Part shown: positions 56,432 through 64,000 of the stretch, piece after piece
How the letters are laid out: every line of letters begins with the position of its first letter
Position numbering within the stretch: the first letter of the stretch is position 1
NCBI RefSeq assembly: GCF_900103935.1
Contig: NZ_FNIC01000007.1
Span: 120,379-184,378 of the forward strand
Length of the DNA: 64,000 nucleotides
Direction: 5' to 3'
From: Nocardioides szechwanensis
GTDB lineage: Bacteria; Actinomycetota; Actinomycetes; Propionibacteriales; Nocardioidaceae
Made by a program: the position numbers and the translations under genes
Notes under the pieces: model-generated
Seen by the model: only the letters and a program-made list of their open reading frames with translations
Databases searched by the model: none
Told to the model about the DNA's origin: nothing

Positions 56432-57192
56432 CACGCGTGCACCCCGTCCGGGCTCAGGTCCCGGTCGCGGAGCACGATCGGCAGCCGGTCGCCGTACTGC
56501 TCGCAGGCCTCCTCGAAGTCGGCCTTGCGGTACTCCACGAGCAGCACCTGGTCGCCGTACGCCGCCACGTAGGCGTCGCACTCGTCCCACTGCGCGCACG
56601 ACTCGGAGACCGCGAAGTCGAACCCGAGCTGCGTCCCGTCGTACTCGGCGAGATTCTTCTGGCCGACCGCCAGTCCCGCGCTGTGGGCGCGGCGTACGAG
56701 GAGCCGCGCGAACGCCAGCGCGTGCTTGCGGCGCAGCAGCCCGTCGCTGCGGGTGTAGGAGTCGAGGTTGTCGTACTCCACGGCCGTGAAGCCGTCGGCG
56801 GCGCAGCCCCGGGTCCAGCGTCCCACGATCTTCGCGATCGCCAACCGCTTGCGGGCCGTGCGCAGGTCGAGCAGCCACTCGCCCCACGCCTCGTCGACCA
56901 CGGCCTTGCCGTCCTGCTTCAGGACCAGCCACCACCGCGCCCGCCAGAAGCGCTTCTCGTCGGGCTGGGTCTGGAAGCCGTTGACGTAGCAGATGTTGTA
57001 GCGGCCAGCGGCCGGCTTGGCGTTGCGGTCGCGCACGATGATCCCGACGTGCGGCGGCATCGCCGTCGCCCCACCGAGCTGGTAGTCGACGTCGGTGTCG
57101 GCCGGCAGCCGCTCCACCTCGGCGTACGACGGTCCGGCGAGGCCGGCGACGACGACGGCCAGGATCAGGGCGAGCAGCAGGGCGCGACGCAT
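56425..57192 (-). CDS. Secreted GH114-like endo-alpha-1,4-polygalactosaminidase
   Basis: A 255-residue exported protein. The signal peptide is at about 1-24 (RRALLLALILAVVVAGLAG). The barrel motifs match GH114/TM1410-type proteins: YNICYVNGFQTQPDE near 68, WLLDLRT near 105, FTAVEYDNLDSYTRSDGL near 137 with the catalytic acidic residues, and GLAVGQKNLAEYDG near 175. Known members cleave galactosaminogalactan, so a role in polysaccharide breakdown or self-release from biofilm is possible. The 3' end overlaps the hydrolase gene. Confidence 0.85.
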   Translation of the reverse strand: MRRALLLALILAVVVAGLAGPSYAEVERLPADTDVDYQLGGATAMPPHVGIIVRDRNAKPAAGRYNICYVNGFQTQPDEKRFWRARWWLVLKQDGKAVVDEAWGEWLLDLRTARKRLAIAKIVGRWTRGCAADGFTAVEYDNLDSYTRSDGLLRRKHALAFARLLVRRAHSAGLAVGQKNLAEYDGTQLGFDFAVSESCAQWDECDAYVAAYGDQVLLVEYRKADFEEACEQYGDRLPIVLRDRDLSPDGVHAWC

Positions 57193-57275
57193 GCGCCGAA
57201 CCTATCGCCCGCCACCAGCTCGTAACCCGGGAGCGACCTGGCGCGTTGTCGTGGCAGTCCACGAAAGGGATCCTG

Positions 57276-59153
57276 ATGTCGCACCTGCGCACACGGATGG
57301 TGGCGCTGACCTGCGCCGCCGCCCTCGCGTTCCCCCTGGCCGGCGCCACCGATGCCACCGCCACGGGAGCCACCAACGCTTCTGCCACCCTCAGCGCCCT
57401 GCGCGCGACCCACGCCGGCCTCGACCGCCTGCTCGCCACCGGCACCCACGCCGACCGGGCGATCGTCACCTTCAGCGCGGTCCCGACCGCCGACCAGGTG
57501 GCCGCGCTGCGCGCCCTCGGCCTGACGGTTCAGCCGATGCGGCGCCTGCCGCTGGCGCTGGTCTCCGGGCCCGTGGCCCAGCTGGTCCGGACCGTCACCA
57601 GCGGCATCGCGCTCGACGTCTACCCCGACGAGCAGCTCGACTACCTCGACACCGCCTCCTCCGACGTCATGTCCTCCTCCACGGCGGCCGCGCGGGCGCT
57701 GCGCAGCAAGGGTCTGACCGGCAAGGGCGTGACCGTCGGTGTCGTCGACTCCGGCTGCGACGGCACCCACCCCGACCTCGCCGACCACATCACCCACAAC
57801 GTCACCCTGGTCAGCCCGGAGTACGTCAACGGCGGCACCAGCCCCACGATCGTGGTCCCGGTCGACCAGGGCCCCTACAGCAACACCGACCTCGGCAGCG
57901 GGCACGGCACCCACGTTGCCGGCATCATCGCCGCCGACGGCACCACCGGCGCCGGCCAGCTCGGCGTGGCCCCCGACGCCGAGCTCGCCTGCTTCGCGAT
58001 CGGCGCGGTCATCACGACCACGGCCGTCGTGACCGCCTTCGACTACATGCTCGCCCAGCCCGACCTGCTCGGCATCGACGTCGTCAACAACTCGTGGGGC
58101 AACTCGTTCCGCCAGTTCGACCCGCGCGACCCGGTCAACGTCGCGACCAAGGCCGCCACCTTGCGCGGCGCGGTGGTGGTCTTCGCCGCCGGCAACTCCG
58201 GCTCCGAGGACGGCGAGGCCAGCGTCAGCCCGTTCAACCAGGCGCCGTGGGTGATCTCGGTCGCGGCCGGCGACCTGGACCGCAAGCGCGGCAGCTTCTC
58301 CTCCAACGGCCTGCAGTACGACAACGGCCGCGCCGCCCCGATCGGCTCCGGCGGCCACACCGTCTTCCTCGGCGACCGGGTCGGCAACACCCAGCCGGAC
58401 CTGATGGCACCGGGCGTCGACATCTCGTCCACCTGCGACAGCACCGGCTCGGTGATCGGCCCGTGCCCGACCGGCGGCAACGCCACCGCATCGGGTACGT
58501 CGATGGCGTCGCCGCACATCGCCGGCGCGGCCGCCGTACTCATGCAGGCCAACCGCCGGCTCACGCCGGCCCAGGTCCGGGTGGCCATGACCGCCACCGC
58601 CTCCCTGGTGAGCGACGAGGGCAAGGTGCTCAGCTCCTCGCAGGTCGGCTACGGCCACGTCAACCTCGACCGGGCCGTGGCGCTGGTGCGCTCCGGTGAC
58701 TGGAAGACCCGGCTCGCCACCGCGCAGCGCAAGGCGACGGCCCGGCTGCTCGCCCAGGACCCGTGGCAGGTCACGCGCTCCGACCTGTGGCAGGAGGCCG
58801 CCCCGGCGGTCGCGGTCGGAGGCTCCTACTCGGCGACCCGCACGGTCACTCTCGCCAAGGGCTCGACCGCCCTCAAGCTGGCGCTCGTCTACCCCACCCC
58901 CGGCACCGCCGCCAACTTCGCCAGCTACACCGCGACGCTGCGCAACGCCGCCGGCAAGGTCGTGGCCACCACGACGACCGACCTGCTCTACGCGACCGGC
59001 ATCGCCCACGCCCTCGCCAAGGGCCTGAAGCCCGGTCGCTACACCGTGGAGGTGACCGGCGACTACTCCGTCTCCGACCCCGACACGATCGACAGCGACT
59101 CCGTCAACGGCCGCGTGGTGTTCCTCCAGGTCGCACAGCTGCGGAGGCGATGA
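57276..59153 (+). CDS. Secreted S8 subtilisin-like serine protease
   Basis: A 625-residue exported protease. The signal peptide ends near ATDATATG (residue 31) and an I9-type propeptide follows (about 45-125). The catalytic triad is Asp in VGVVDSGCDGTHPDL near 158, His in GHGTHVAGIIAAD near 210 and Ser in GTSMASPHIAGAA near 408, with the oxyanion Asn in FAAGNSGSEDGEA. The C-terminal 100 residues form a beta-sandwich-like extension. The ATG at 57276 is preceded by AAAGGGA at good spacing. An in-frame upstream start is rejected. Confidence 0.93.
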   Translation: MSHLRTRMVALTCAAALAFPLAGATDATATGATNASATLSALRATHAGLDRLLATGTHADRAIVTFSAVPTADQVAALRALGLTVQPMRRLPLALVSGPVAQLVRTVTSGIALDVYPDEQLDYLDTASSDVMSSSTAAARALRSKGLTGKGVTVGVVDSGCDGTHPDLADHITHNVTLVSPEYVNGGTSPTIVVPVDQGPYSNTDLGSGHGTHVAGIIAADGTTGAGQLGVAPDAELACFAIGAVITTTAVVTAFDYMLAQPDLLGIDVVNNSWGNSFRQFDPRDPVNVATKAATLRGAVVVFAAGNSGSEDGEASVSPFNQAPWVISVAAGDLDRKRGSFSSNGLQYDNGRAAPIGSGGHTVFLGDRVGNTQPDLMAPGVDISSTCDSTGSVIGPCPTGGNATASGTSMASPHIAGAAAVLMQANRRLTPAQVRVAMTATASLVSDEGKVLSSSQVGYGHVNLDRAVALVRSGDWKTRLATAQRKATARLLAQDPWQVTRSDLWQEAAPAVAVGGSYSATRTVTLAKGSTALKLALVYPTPGTAANFASYTATLRNAAGKVVATTTTDLLYATGIAHALAKGLKPGRYTVEVTGDYSVSDPDTIDSDSVNGRVVFLQVAQLRRR

Positions 59154-59166
59154 CAGGATCGCGGGC

Positions 59167-59649
59167 GTGACCGACACCCGCATCGAGGCCGAGCGGCTGA
59201 TCGCCGCGCCCGCCGCCGACATCTTCGCCCTGCTCTGCGACCCCCAGGGCCATGTCGCCATCGACTCCTCCGGGATGCTCCAGAGCGCCGAGGGCGAGCC
59301 CGTGAGCGCGGCCGGCGACAGCTTCGTCGTACACATGGACCGCGAGTCCCTCAACGACTACCCCGAGATGGGGCGTTACGACGTCACGGTCACGATCCGC
59401 GACTTCGAGCCCGACCGGCTGGTCTCCTGGACCGTGCTGGGGCGCATCCGCCCCCAGATCGGCCACGTCTACGGCTACCGGCTCGACCCCGACGAGGCCG
59501 GCACCCGGGTCACGTCGTTCTACGACTGGTCCGACATCGCCCCCGAGTGGCGCGACGCCGGCATCTTCCCGGTGCTCTCCGAGAACGCCCTGCGCGGCAC
59601 CCTCGGCATCCTCGACCGCACCGTGCGCCGCGGCTACCCCCGCGGCTGA
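59167..59649 (+). CDS. SRPBCC (polyketide cyclase/START-like) family protein
   Basis: A 160-residue helix-grip protein. IEAERLIAAPAADIFALLCDPQGHVAIDSSG is the typical opening, with DRLVSWTVLG and GTRVTSFYDW in the central strands and the long C-terminal helix NALRGTLGILDRTVRRG. Members bind or transfer hydrophobic ligands. It starts 13 bp after the protease stop, but a functional link is not evident. Confidence 0.85.
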   Translation: MTDTRIEAERLIAAPAADIFALLCDPQGHVAIDSSGMLQSAEGEPVSAAGDSFVVHMDRESLNDYPEMGRYDVTVTIRDFEPDRLVSWTVLGRIRPQIGHVYGYRLDPDEAGTRVTSFYDWSDIAPEWRDAGIFPVLSENALRGTLGILDRTVRRGYPRG

Positions 59650-59650
59650 C

Positions 59651-60571
59651 GTGCGCGTCGAGGCCGAGGCGGTCGAGTACCTCCGGTTCGAGGACGGCTC
59701 GCCCGTCCGCGCCGCGTCGGCGGTCGCGCGGTTCGGCGACGGGTTCCTGGTCAGCCAGGACGACGCGACGTCGGCCTGCTGGTGGCGCTCCGGAGTCGGT
59801 ACGCCGGTCAGGTTGCTGCCGCCGGTCGACGGCCACGACACGTTCTCGGAGGCCGAGCACACCAAGGCGCTCAAGCCGGACCTCGAGGCGGCGCTCCACG
59901 TCACGCTCGACGACGCCCCCGCGGTGCTGCTGCTCGGCTCCGGCTCGACCGAGGCCAGGATGCGGGCCGTCCTGGTCGGTCTGCTCGACGGGGTGCCCTG
60001 GGCGGTCTCGCGCGACCTGCCGCCGCTCTACGCGCTGGTCGCCGACCTGCTCGGCGTCGACCCCGAACAGCTCAACCTCGAGGGCGCGTGCGTGCTCGAC
60101 GGGGTGCTGCGCTGGTTCCACCGCGGTCGGCCGGCCGCCGGGCTGTCCAGCAGCAGCGTCGACCTCGACCTCGCCGCGCTGGTCGCCGCGGTCGCCGGGC
60201 GCGCTGAGCCCGCCGACCTGCACGCGACCGGCGTACGCACCTATGACGTGGGTGACGTCGAGGGGGTCGGTCTCGCGATCACCGACGCGGTGGTGCTGCC
60301 CGACGGGGCCGTGCTGGTCAGCGCCGCGGCCGAGGACAGCCCCAACGCCTACGACGACGGGCCGGTGCGTGGCTCCGCGCTCGCTGTCCTCCACGGCTCA
60401 CGCGTGAGCGCCACCGCCGCGATCCCGAGGATCGGCGGCCGGGTCGCCAAGGTGGAGGGCCTGGCCCTGCTGGCCTGGGGCGAGCACGGCGGCCGGGTCC
60501 TCGCCGTCGTGGACGAGGACGACCCGACCGCCGCCTCTGCTCTGCTCACCCTCCGGGTGAGCCTGCCGTGA
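59651..60571 (+). CDS. Hypothetical protein, possibly beta-propeller-like
   Basis: A 306-residue soluble protein of beta-rich character starting at GTG one base after the SRPBCC stop. Recurrent strand-turn units such as ASAVARFGDGFLVSQDDATSACWW, GDVEGVGLAITDAVVLPDGAVLVSAAAEDSP and VEGLALLAWGEHGGRVLAVVDEDDP resemble propeller blades with calcium- or acid-rich loops. The closing DDPTAASALLTLRV resembles DUF6910-type proteins of actinobacteria (uncertain). No catalytic motif is seen. Confidence 0.7.
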   Translation: MRVEAEAVEYLRFEDGSPVRAASAVARFGDGFLVSQDDATSACWWRSGVGTPVRLLPPVDGHDTFSEAEHTKALKPDLEAALHVTLDDAPAVLLLGSGSTEARMRAVLVGLLDGVPWAVSRDLPPLYALVADLLGVDPEQLNLEGACVLDGVLRWFHRGRPAAGLSSSSVDLDLAALVAAVAGRAEPADLHATGVRTYDVGDVEGVGLAITDAVVLPDGAVLVSAAAEDSPNAYDDGPVRGSALAVLHGSRVSATAAIPRIGGRVAKVEGLALLAWGEHGGRVLAVVDEDDPTAASALLTLRVSLP

Positions 60572-60572
60572 C

Positions 60573-62384
60573 TCAGCGCTGGCTGTAGTCGCGGAACCCG
60601 CGCTTGGTCTTGCGGCCGAGGTAGCCCGCGGTGACCAGGTGCTCGAGCAGCGGCGCCGGCGCGAAGCCGGGCTCGCGGAACTCGAGGTAGAGCTCGCGCT
60701 GGATCGCCAGCGACACGTCGTTGCCGACCACGTCGAGCAGCTCGAACGGACCCATCGGCAGCGCGCAGCCCTGCTTCATCGCCAGGTCGATGTCGTCGGC
60801 CGTGGCGTAGTGCGCCTCGAGCATCTTGACCGCGTCGTTGAGGTAGGGGAAGAGCAGCGCGTTGACGATGAAGCCCGCGCGGTCGGCACACGAGACGCCG
60901 ACCTTGCCGATCTTGGCGACCAGCGCCCGGGTGGTCTCGGTGACGTCCTCGTCGGTCGCGACGGTGGAGACGACCTCGACCAGCTTCATGATCGTGGCGG
61001 GGTTGAAGAAGTGCATCCCGATGACGTCCTGCGGGCGGCTCGTCACCTTGGCCATCGCGATGATCGGCAGGCTCGAGGTGGTGGTCGCCAGGATCGCGCC
61101 GGGCTTGCAGATCTCGTCGAGGTTCTCGAAGAGGGTGGTCTTGATCGCGAGGTCCTCGGCGATCGCCTCGACCACGATGTCGACGCTCTTGAGGTCGTCG
61201 AGGCTGGTCGTCCCGGTGACCCGTCCCAGCACCTCGGCCTTGGCCTCCTCGGTGGCCTTGCCGCGCTGGATCTGCTTGTCGAAGTTCTTGGTGATCGTCG
61301 CGGTGACCCCGGCGACCTTCTCGGCGCTGCGGCCGACGTAGAGGACGTCGTACCCCGACTTGGCGAAGACCTCGACGATGCCGCTGGCCATCGTGCCGGT
61401 GCCGACCACCCCGACCTGCAAGATGTCGTGCTTGAGCTGCGGCTGCTCGTCGGCCGACGGCGTCTTGTCGTCGGCGACGACGACCGGGCTGTCGGGGCCC
61501 TCGTAGGTGTAGAAGCCGCGGCCGGTCTTGCGGCCGAGCAGGCCCGCGGTAACCATCTGCTTGAGGATCGGGGTGGGCGCGTGGAGGCGGTCGCGGCCCT
61601 GGCGGTACATCGTCTCCAGGATCTCGTACGCCGTGTCGAGGCCGATCAGGTCGAGCAGCGCGAGCGGGCCCATCGGGTAGCCGCAGCCGAAGCGCATCGC
61701 GGCGTCGATGTCCTCACGCGACGCGTACTTGCCCTCGAACATCGAGGCCGCGTGGTTGAGGTAGCCGAAGAGCAGGGTGTTGGCGATGAAGCCCGCCTTG
61801 TCACCGCAGACCACGGGGCTCTTGCCGAGCGCGGTGACCAGGCCCTTCACGTCGTCGAGGACGTCGGGCTCGGTGACGACGGTGCGGATGATCTCGACGA
61901 GGTTCTGGACCGGCGCGGGGTTGAAGAAGTGGACACCGATGACCCGGCCCGGCGACGAGTTGGCGGTCGAGATCTCGGTGACTGAGAGCGAGGAGGTGTT
62001 GGTGGCGAGGATCGCGTCGGGCGCGACGATCGCGTCGAGCTCGCGGAAGATCGCCTTCTTGGTCTCGATCGACTCCACGACGGCCTCGACCACGAAGTCG
62101 GCGTCAGTGAGGTCCTTGAGCTCGGTGGAGAACGTGATCCGCCCCAGCAGCTCGGCCTGCTCGGCCTCGGTGAGCTTCTCGCGCTTGACCGCGCGGGCGG
62201 TGGAGTTCTCGAGGTGCTGGCGGCCGCGGGCCAGGCCCTCGTCGTTCTGCTCGACGCCGACGACGGTGTAGCCGTTGCGGGCGAACACCTCGGCGATCCC
62301 GGCGCCCATGGTGCCGAGGCCTACGACGCCGATCGTGGTGAACGTGCGGCCCTGCTGGACAGTCTCTTCTGCGGTGCTGGTCAT
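60573..62384 (-). CDS. Fused tandem 3-hydroxybutyryl-CoA dehydrogenase
   Basis: A 603-residue protein consisting of two complete 3-hydroxyacyl-CoA dehydrogenases in tandem. The first (about 15-290) has VVGLGTMGAGIAEVFA and VIGVHFFNPAPVQNLVEI with the catalytic His. The second (about 320-600) has VVGTGTMASGIVEVFA and VIGMHFFNPATIMKLVEV. Both retain the GxGxxG NAD motif, the HFFNP catalytic His and the C-terminal dimer domain ending GRKTGRGFY and GRKTKRGF. Each half can oxidise 3-hydroxybutyryl-CoA-like substrates. The ATG at 62384 is preferred over upstream starts. It likely supplies C4 intermediates for the thiolase and Ccr. Confidence 0.92.
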   Translation of the reverse strand: MTSTAEETVQQGRTFTTIGVVGLGTMGAGIAEVFARNGYTVVGVEQNDEGLARGRQHLENSTARAVKREKLTEAEQAELLGRITFSTELKDLTDADFVVEAVVESIETKKAIFRELDAIVAPDAILATNTSSLSVTEISTANSSPGRVIGVHFFNPAPVQNLVEIIRTVVTEPDVLDDVKGLVTALGKSPVVCGDKAGFIANTLLFGYLNHAASMFEGKYASREDIDAAMRFGCGYPMGPLALLDLIGLDTAYEILETMYRQGRDRLHAPTPILKQMVTAGLLGRKTGRGFYTYEGPDSPVVVADDKTPSADEQPQLKHDILQVGVVGTGTMASGIVEVFAKSGYDVLYVGRSAEKVAGVTATITKNFDKQIQRGKATEEAKAEVLGRVTGTTSLDDLKSVDIVVEAIAEDLAIKTTLFENLDEICKPGAILATTTSSLPIIAMAKVTSRPQDVIGMHFFNPATIMKLVEVVSTVATDEDVTETTRALVAKIGKVGVSCADRAGFIVNALLFPYLNDAVKMLEAHYATADDIDLAMKQGCALPMGPFELLDVVGNDVSLAIQRELYLEFREPGFAPAPLLEHLVTAGYLGRKTKRGFRDYSQR

Positions 62385-62442
62385 GTTCCGCATCATTCCA
62401 CGCCCCTCGGCGGGGCTCGGAACATGTTCACTCACCGGTAAC

Positions 62443-62985
62443 TTAGGGCCTCCGCGGGCGGCCCAACCGAGCCACCATCACCACGCGCGGGCCGTGCCGG
62501 TCCAGGCCCAACGAGCGCTCGTGGTCGCGCTGGCGGCGCAGGAACGGCTCCGTCTCCCCGGCCTCCTCGAAGCCGAGCCGCGCGTAGAACGGCCCGTTGA
62601 ACGGCACGTCCCGGTAGGTCGTCAGCGTCATCCGGTCGAACCCCGCGTGCCAGGCCTCCGCCAGCGCCTCGCGCACGAGCGCGCTGCCGACCCCCCGGCG
62701 GGCCTCCGTGGGCAGCACCGAGAGCTGGGCCAGGTGTGCCAGCCCGTCGACGTACACGACATGGGCGAAGCCCACCGGCTCCCCCACGGGTCCCGACACC
62801 AGCAGGTACCCCGGCTCGCCCACCCGGTCGCGCCCGTCGTCGCCGGGCGAGGCGAGCACGTCGCCGGTCAGGTCGCCGAACTGCTCCTCGAACAGCGGCA
62901 CCCCCGCGTCCTCGATGGCCTGGATCCGGGCCAGGTCGGCCGCTCTGGCATGACGTACGGCGGGACGTACGGCGGGCGGCTCCAT
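62443..62985 (-). CDS. GNAT-family N-acetyltransferase
   Basis: A 180-residue acetyltransferase. The acetyl-CoA loop is intact in [21 protein letters not shown] near 95-114 (R/Q-x-x-G-x-G/A), and [15 protein letters not shown] near 133-147 is the last strand-helix. The acceptor is unknown. It is divergent from nucS. A TACAGT box stands 6 nt before the ATG, indicating leaderless translation. Confidence 0.87.
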   Translation of the reverse strand: MEPPAVRPAVRHARAADLARIQAIEDAGVPLFEEQFGDLTGDVLASPGDDGRDRVGEPGYLLVSGPVGEPVGFAHVVYVDGLAHLAQLSVLPTEARRGVGSALVREALAEAWHAGFDRMTLTTYRDVPFNGPFYARLGFEEAGETEPFLRRQRDHERSLGLDRHGPRVVMVARLGRPRRP

Positions 62986-63008
62986 GTGGTCACTGTAGAT
63001 TCGCCGCC
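62986..63008. promoter_or_regulatory. Divergent leaderless promoters of GNAT and nucS
   Basis: In a 23-bp gap the minus strand carries TACAGT (62992-62997) 6 nt from the GNAT ATG, and the plus strand carries TAGATT (62996-63001) 7 nt from the nucS GTG. The two boxes overlap. There is no room for a Shine-Dalgarno on either side. Confidence 0.55.
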
Positions 63009-63695
63009 GTGAGACTCGTCGTAGCCCGTTGCCAGATCGACTACGCCGGGCGCCTGACCGCCCACCTGCCGATGGCGACGCGGGTGCTGATGATCAAGGC
63101 CGACGGGTCGGTCCTCGTCCACTCCGACGGCGGCTCCTACAAGCCACTCAACTGGATGTCGCCGCCGTGCACGCTGCGCGAGGGCGCCACAGAGGACGGG
63201 CAAGTGGAGTGGACGGTCACCAACCCCAAGACCGATGACACGCTGCGCATCCTCCTCGCCGAGGTCATCTCCGACTCGTCCCACGACCTCGGGATCGACC
63301 CCGGCCTCCAGAAGGACGGCGTCGAGAAGCACCTCCAGGAGCTGCTCGCCGACCACCCGGGCACCCTCGCCGAGGGCCTGACCCTCGTCCGGCGTGAGTA
63401 CCCCACCGCCATCGGCCCCGTCGATCTGATGTGCCGCGACGCCGTCGGTCTCAGCGTGGCCGTCGAGATCAAGCGCCGCGGCGACATCGACGGCGTCGAG
63501 CAGCTCACCCGCTACCTCGAGCTCCTCAACCGCGACCCGCTCCTCACCGGCAACGGCGCCGTACGGGGCATCTTCGCCGCCCAGGAGATCAAGCCCCAGG
63601 CTCGCGTGCTGGCCACCGACCGGGGCATCGCCTGCGCCGTCGTCGACTACGACGCCCTGCGCGGCCTCGACGATCCGAGCCACCGGCTATTCTGA
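63009..63695 (+). CDS. nucS: Mismatch-specific endonuclease NucS/EndoMS
   Basis: A 228-residue nuclease that makes double-strand cuts at G-T, G-G and T-T mismatches and replaces MutS-MutL in actinobacteria. The N-terminal dimer domain begins [16 protein letters not shown]. The C-terminal RecB-like PD-(D/E)xK core is visible: GPVDLMCRD with the catalytic Asp near 140, and [22 protein letters not shown] with Glu and Lys near 155. A GTG start gives the family length. An upstream open frame to 62736 is rejected because it crosses the GNAT gene. Confidence 0.96.
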   Translation: MRLVVARCQIDYAGRLTAHLPMATRVLMIKADGSVLVHSDGGSYKPLNWMSPPCTLREGATEDGQVEWTVTNPKTDDTLRILLAEVISDSSHDLGIDPGLQKDGVEKHLQELLADHPGTLAEGLTLVRREYPTAIGPVDLMCRDAVGLSVAVEIKRRGDIDGVEQLTRYLELLNRDPLLTGNGAVRGIFAAQEIKPQARVLATDRGIACAVVDYDALRGLDDPSHRLF

Positions 63696-63774
63696 CGGGC
63701 GGTGTGGCGCGCTGATCCACAGGCGTTCGGCACGGCTCTGGCGGCTCTCGAGAACCCCGCCTACGGTGACAGGC

Positions 63775-64000
63775 ATGACGAATGATCCCGGCATGAGTCG
63801 CCGCGTCACCCGGCTCGAGAACGACACGGAGTCGCTCTACGAGCTGACCAGCGAGGTCAGGTCCACCCAGGACCAACACACGCGCCGCTTCGACCAGGTC
63901 GAGAGCACACTCAACGAGGTCAAGTCCGCGCAGGGCAACCACGCAGGCCGCTTCGACCAGATCGAAAACACACTCAACGAGGTCAAGTCCGCGCAGGGCA
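63775..64000 (+). CDS. Repetitive coiled-coil protein (5' part only)
   Basis: The first 75 codons of a gene truncated by the right edge. After MTNDPGMSRRVTRLENDTESLYELTSEVRSTQDQH (given here in parts: MTNDPGMSRR, then LENDTESLYEL) comes a 21-residue tandem repeat, RFDQVESTLNEVKSAQGNHA-G then RFDQIENTLNEVKSAQG. The DNA repeats at 63 bp (63886 and 63949). The periodicity fits a long coiled coil such as a tail-fibre-like, cell-surface or DUF1640-type protein. No signal peptide is seen. ATG at 63775. Confidence 0.7.
   Translation, partial: MTNDPGMSRRVTRLENDTESLYELTSEVRSTQDQHTRRFDQVESTLNEVKSAQGNHAGRFDQIENTLNEVKSAQG

Noticed and set aside
62736..63008. Upstream extension of nucS
   Set aside because: It is antisense to the GNAT gene and absent from the NucS family; the GTG at 63009 gives the normal length.
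63886..64000. CRISPR-like repeat array
   Set aside because: The repeats are in frame, contiguous without spacers and encode a coiled coil.

Overview
The window looks like chromosome of a high-GC actinobacterium, most plausibly Nocardioides or a close relative in the Nocardioidaceae (inference from gene content, not from a database search). Support comes from very high GC with strong GTG and TTG start usage, a Fur-type repressor next to katG, the GlgE alpha-glucan operon, NucS mismatch-repair endonuclease, a DUF222/HNH gene, KshA and crotonyl-CoA carboxylase/reductase. There is no rRNA, no CRISPR array and no recognisable prophage or insertion sequence. One tRNA (Ala, GGC anticodon) is present.

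Layout. 1-7.2 kb, minus strand: katG (last residues cut by the window edge) behind fur, tRNA-Ala, then a run reading proA, CDP-alcohol phosphatidyltransferase, a VTT-type membrane protein, a 52-residue membrane protein, nadD, rsfS and a histidine phosphatase. 7.3-12 kb: a secreted lysyl-oxidase-like protein on the plus strand, convergent with etfB-etfA, then a small membrane protein and an enoyl-CoA hydratase. 12-28 kb: storage polysaccharide metabolism, with glgX and glgP convergent, a large secreted M36-like metalloprotease, and a translationally coupled operon glgE-treS-mak-glgB that turns trehalose into branched alpha-glucan. 28-38 kb: NUDIX hydrolase, amino-acid permease, universal stress protein, DMT exporter with divergent LysR regulator, membrane proteins, a thioredoxin-like TPR protein, acetyl-CoA hydrolase/transferase, a secreted nuclease/phosphatase-fold protein and a mazEF-type toxin-antitoxin pair.

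38-51.5 kb: acyl-CoA and steroid chemistry. An isobutyryl-CoA mutase large subunit is identified by its two specificity residues. It is followed by a YjbR/MarR pair, a frame-disrupted SigE-family sigma gene coupled to a PASTA-domain membrane protein, a DUF222/HNH gene with a hairpin-rich flank, and a KshA-VOC-SDR operon with a divergent TetR gene. Then come MeaB, thiolase, methylmalonyl-CoA epimerase and Ccr. Together with EtfAB, the enoyl-CoA hydratase and the fused 3-hydroxyacyl-CoA dehydrogenase at 60.6-62.4 kb, these genes could interconvert acetyl-, crotonyl-, butyryl-, isobutyryl- and ethylmalonyl-CoA.

51.6-64 kb: a coiled-coil DivIVA-like protein coupled to an AI-2E-type permease, a second DMT exporter divergent from a CGNR zinc-finger regulator, an alpha/beta hydrolase, a GH114 protein, a subtilisin, an SRPBCC protein, a probable propeller-like hypothetical protein, the fused dehydrogenase, a GNAT enzyme divergent from nucS, and the start of a repetitive coiled-coil protein cut by the right edge.

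The most notable non-coding signals are a duplicated perfect 35-bp palindromic repeat (8816 and 51441), an icmA promoter whose spacer is a 20-bp palindrome, a perfect 20-bp palindrome between VOC and TetR genes that supplies a -10 box on each side, a structured etfB leader with a hairpin placed between the Shine-Dalgarno and start codon, and about a dozen genes with a TANNNT box 6-8 nt before the start codon, as expected of leaderless transcripts.
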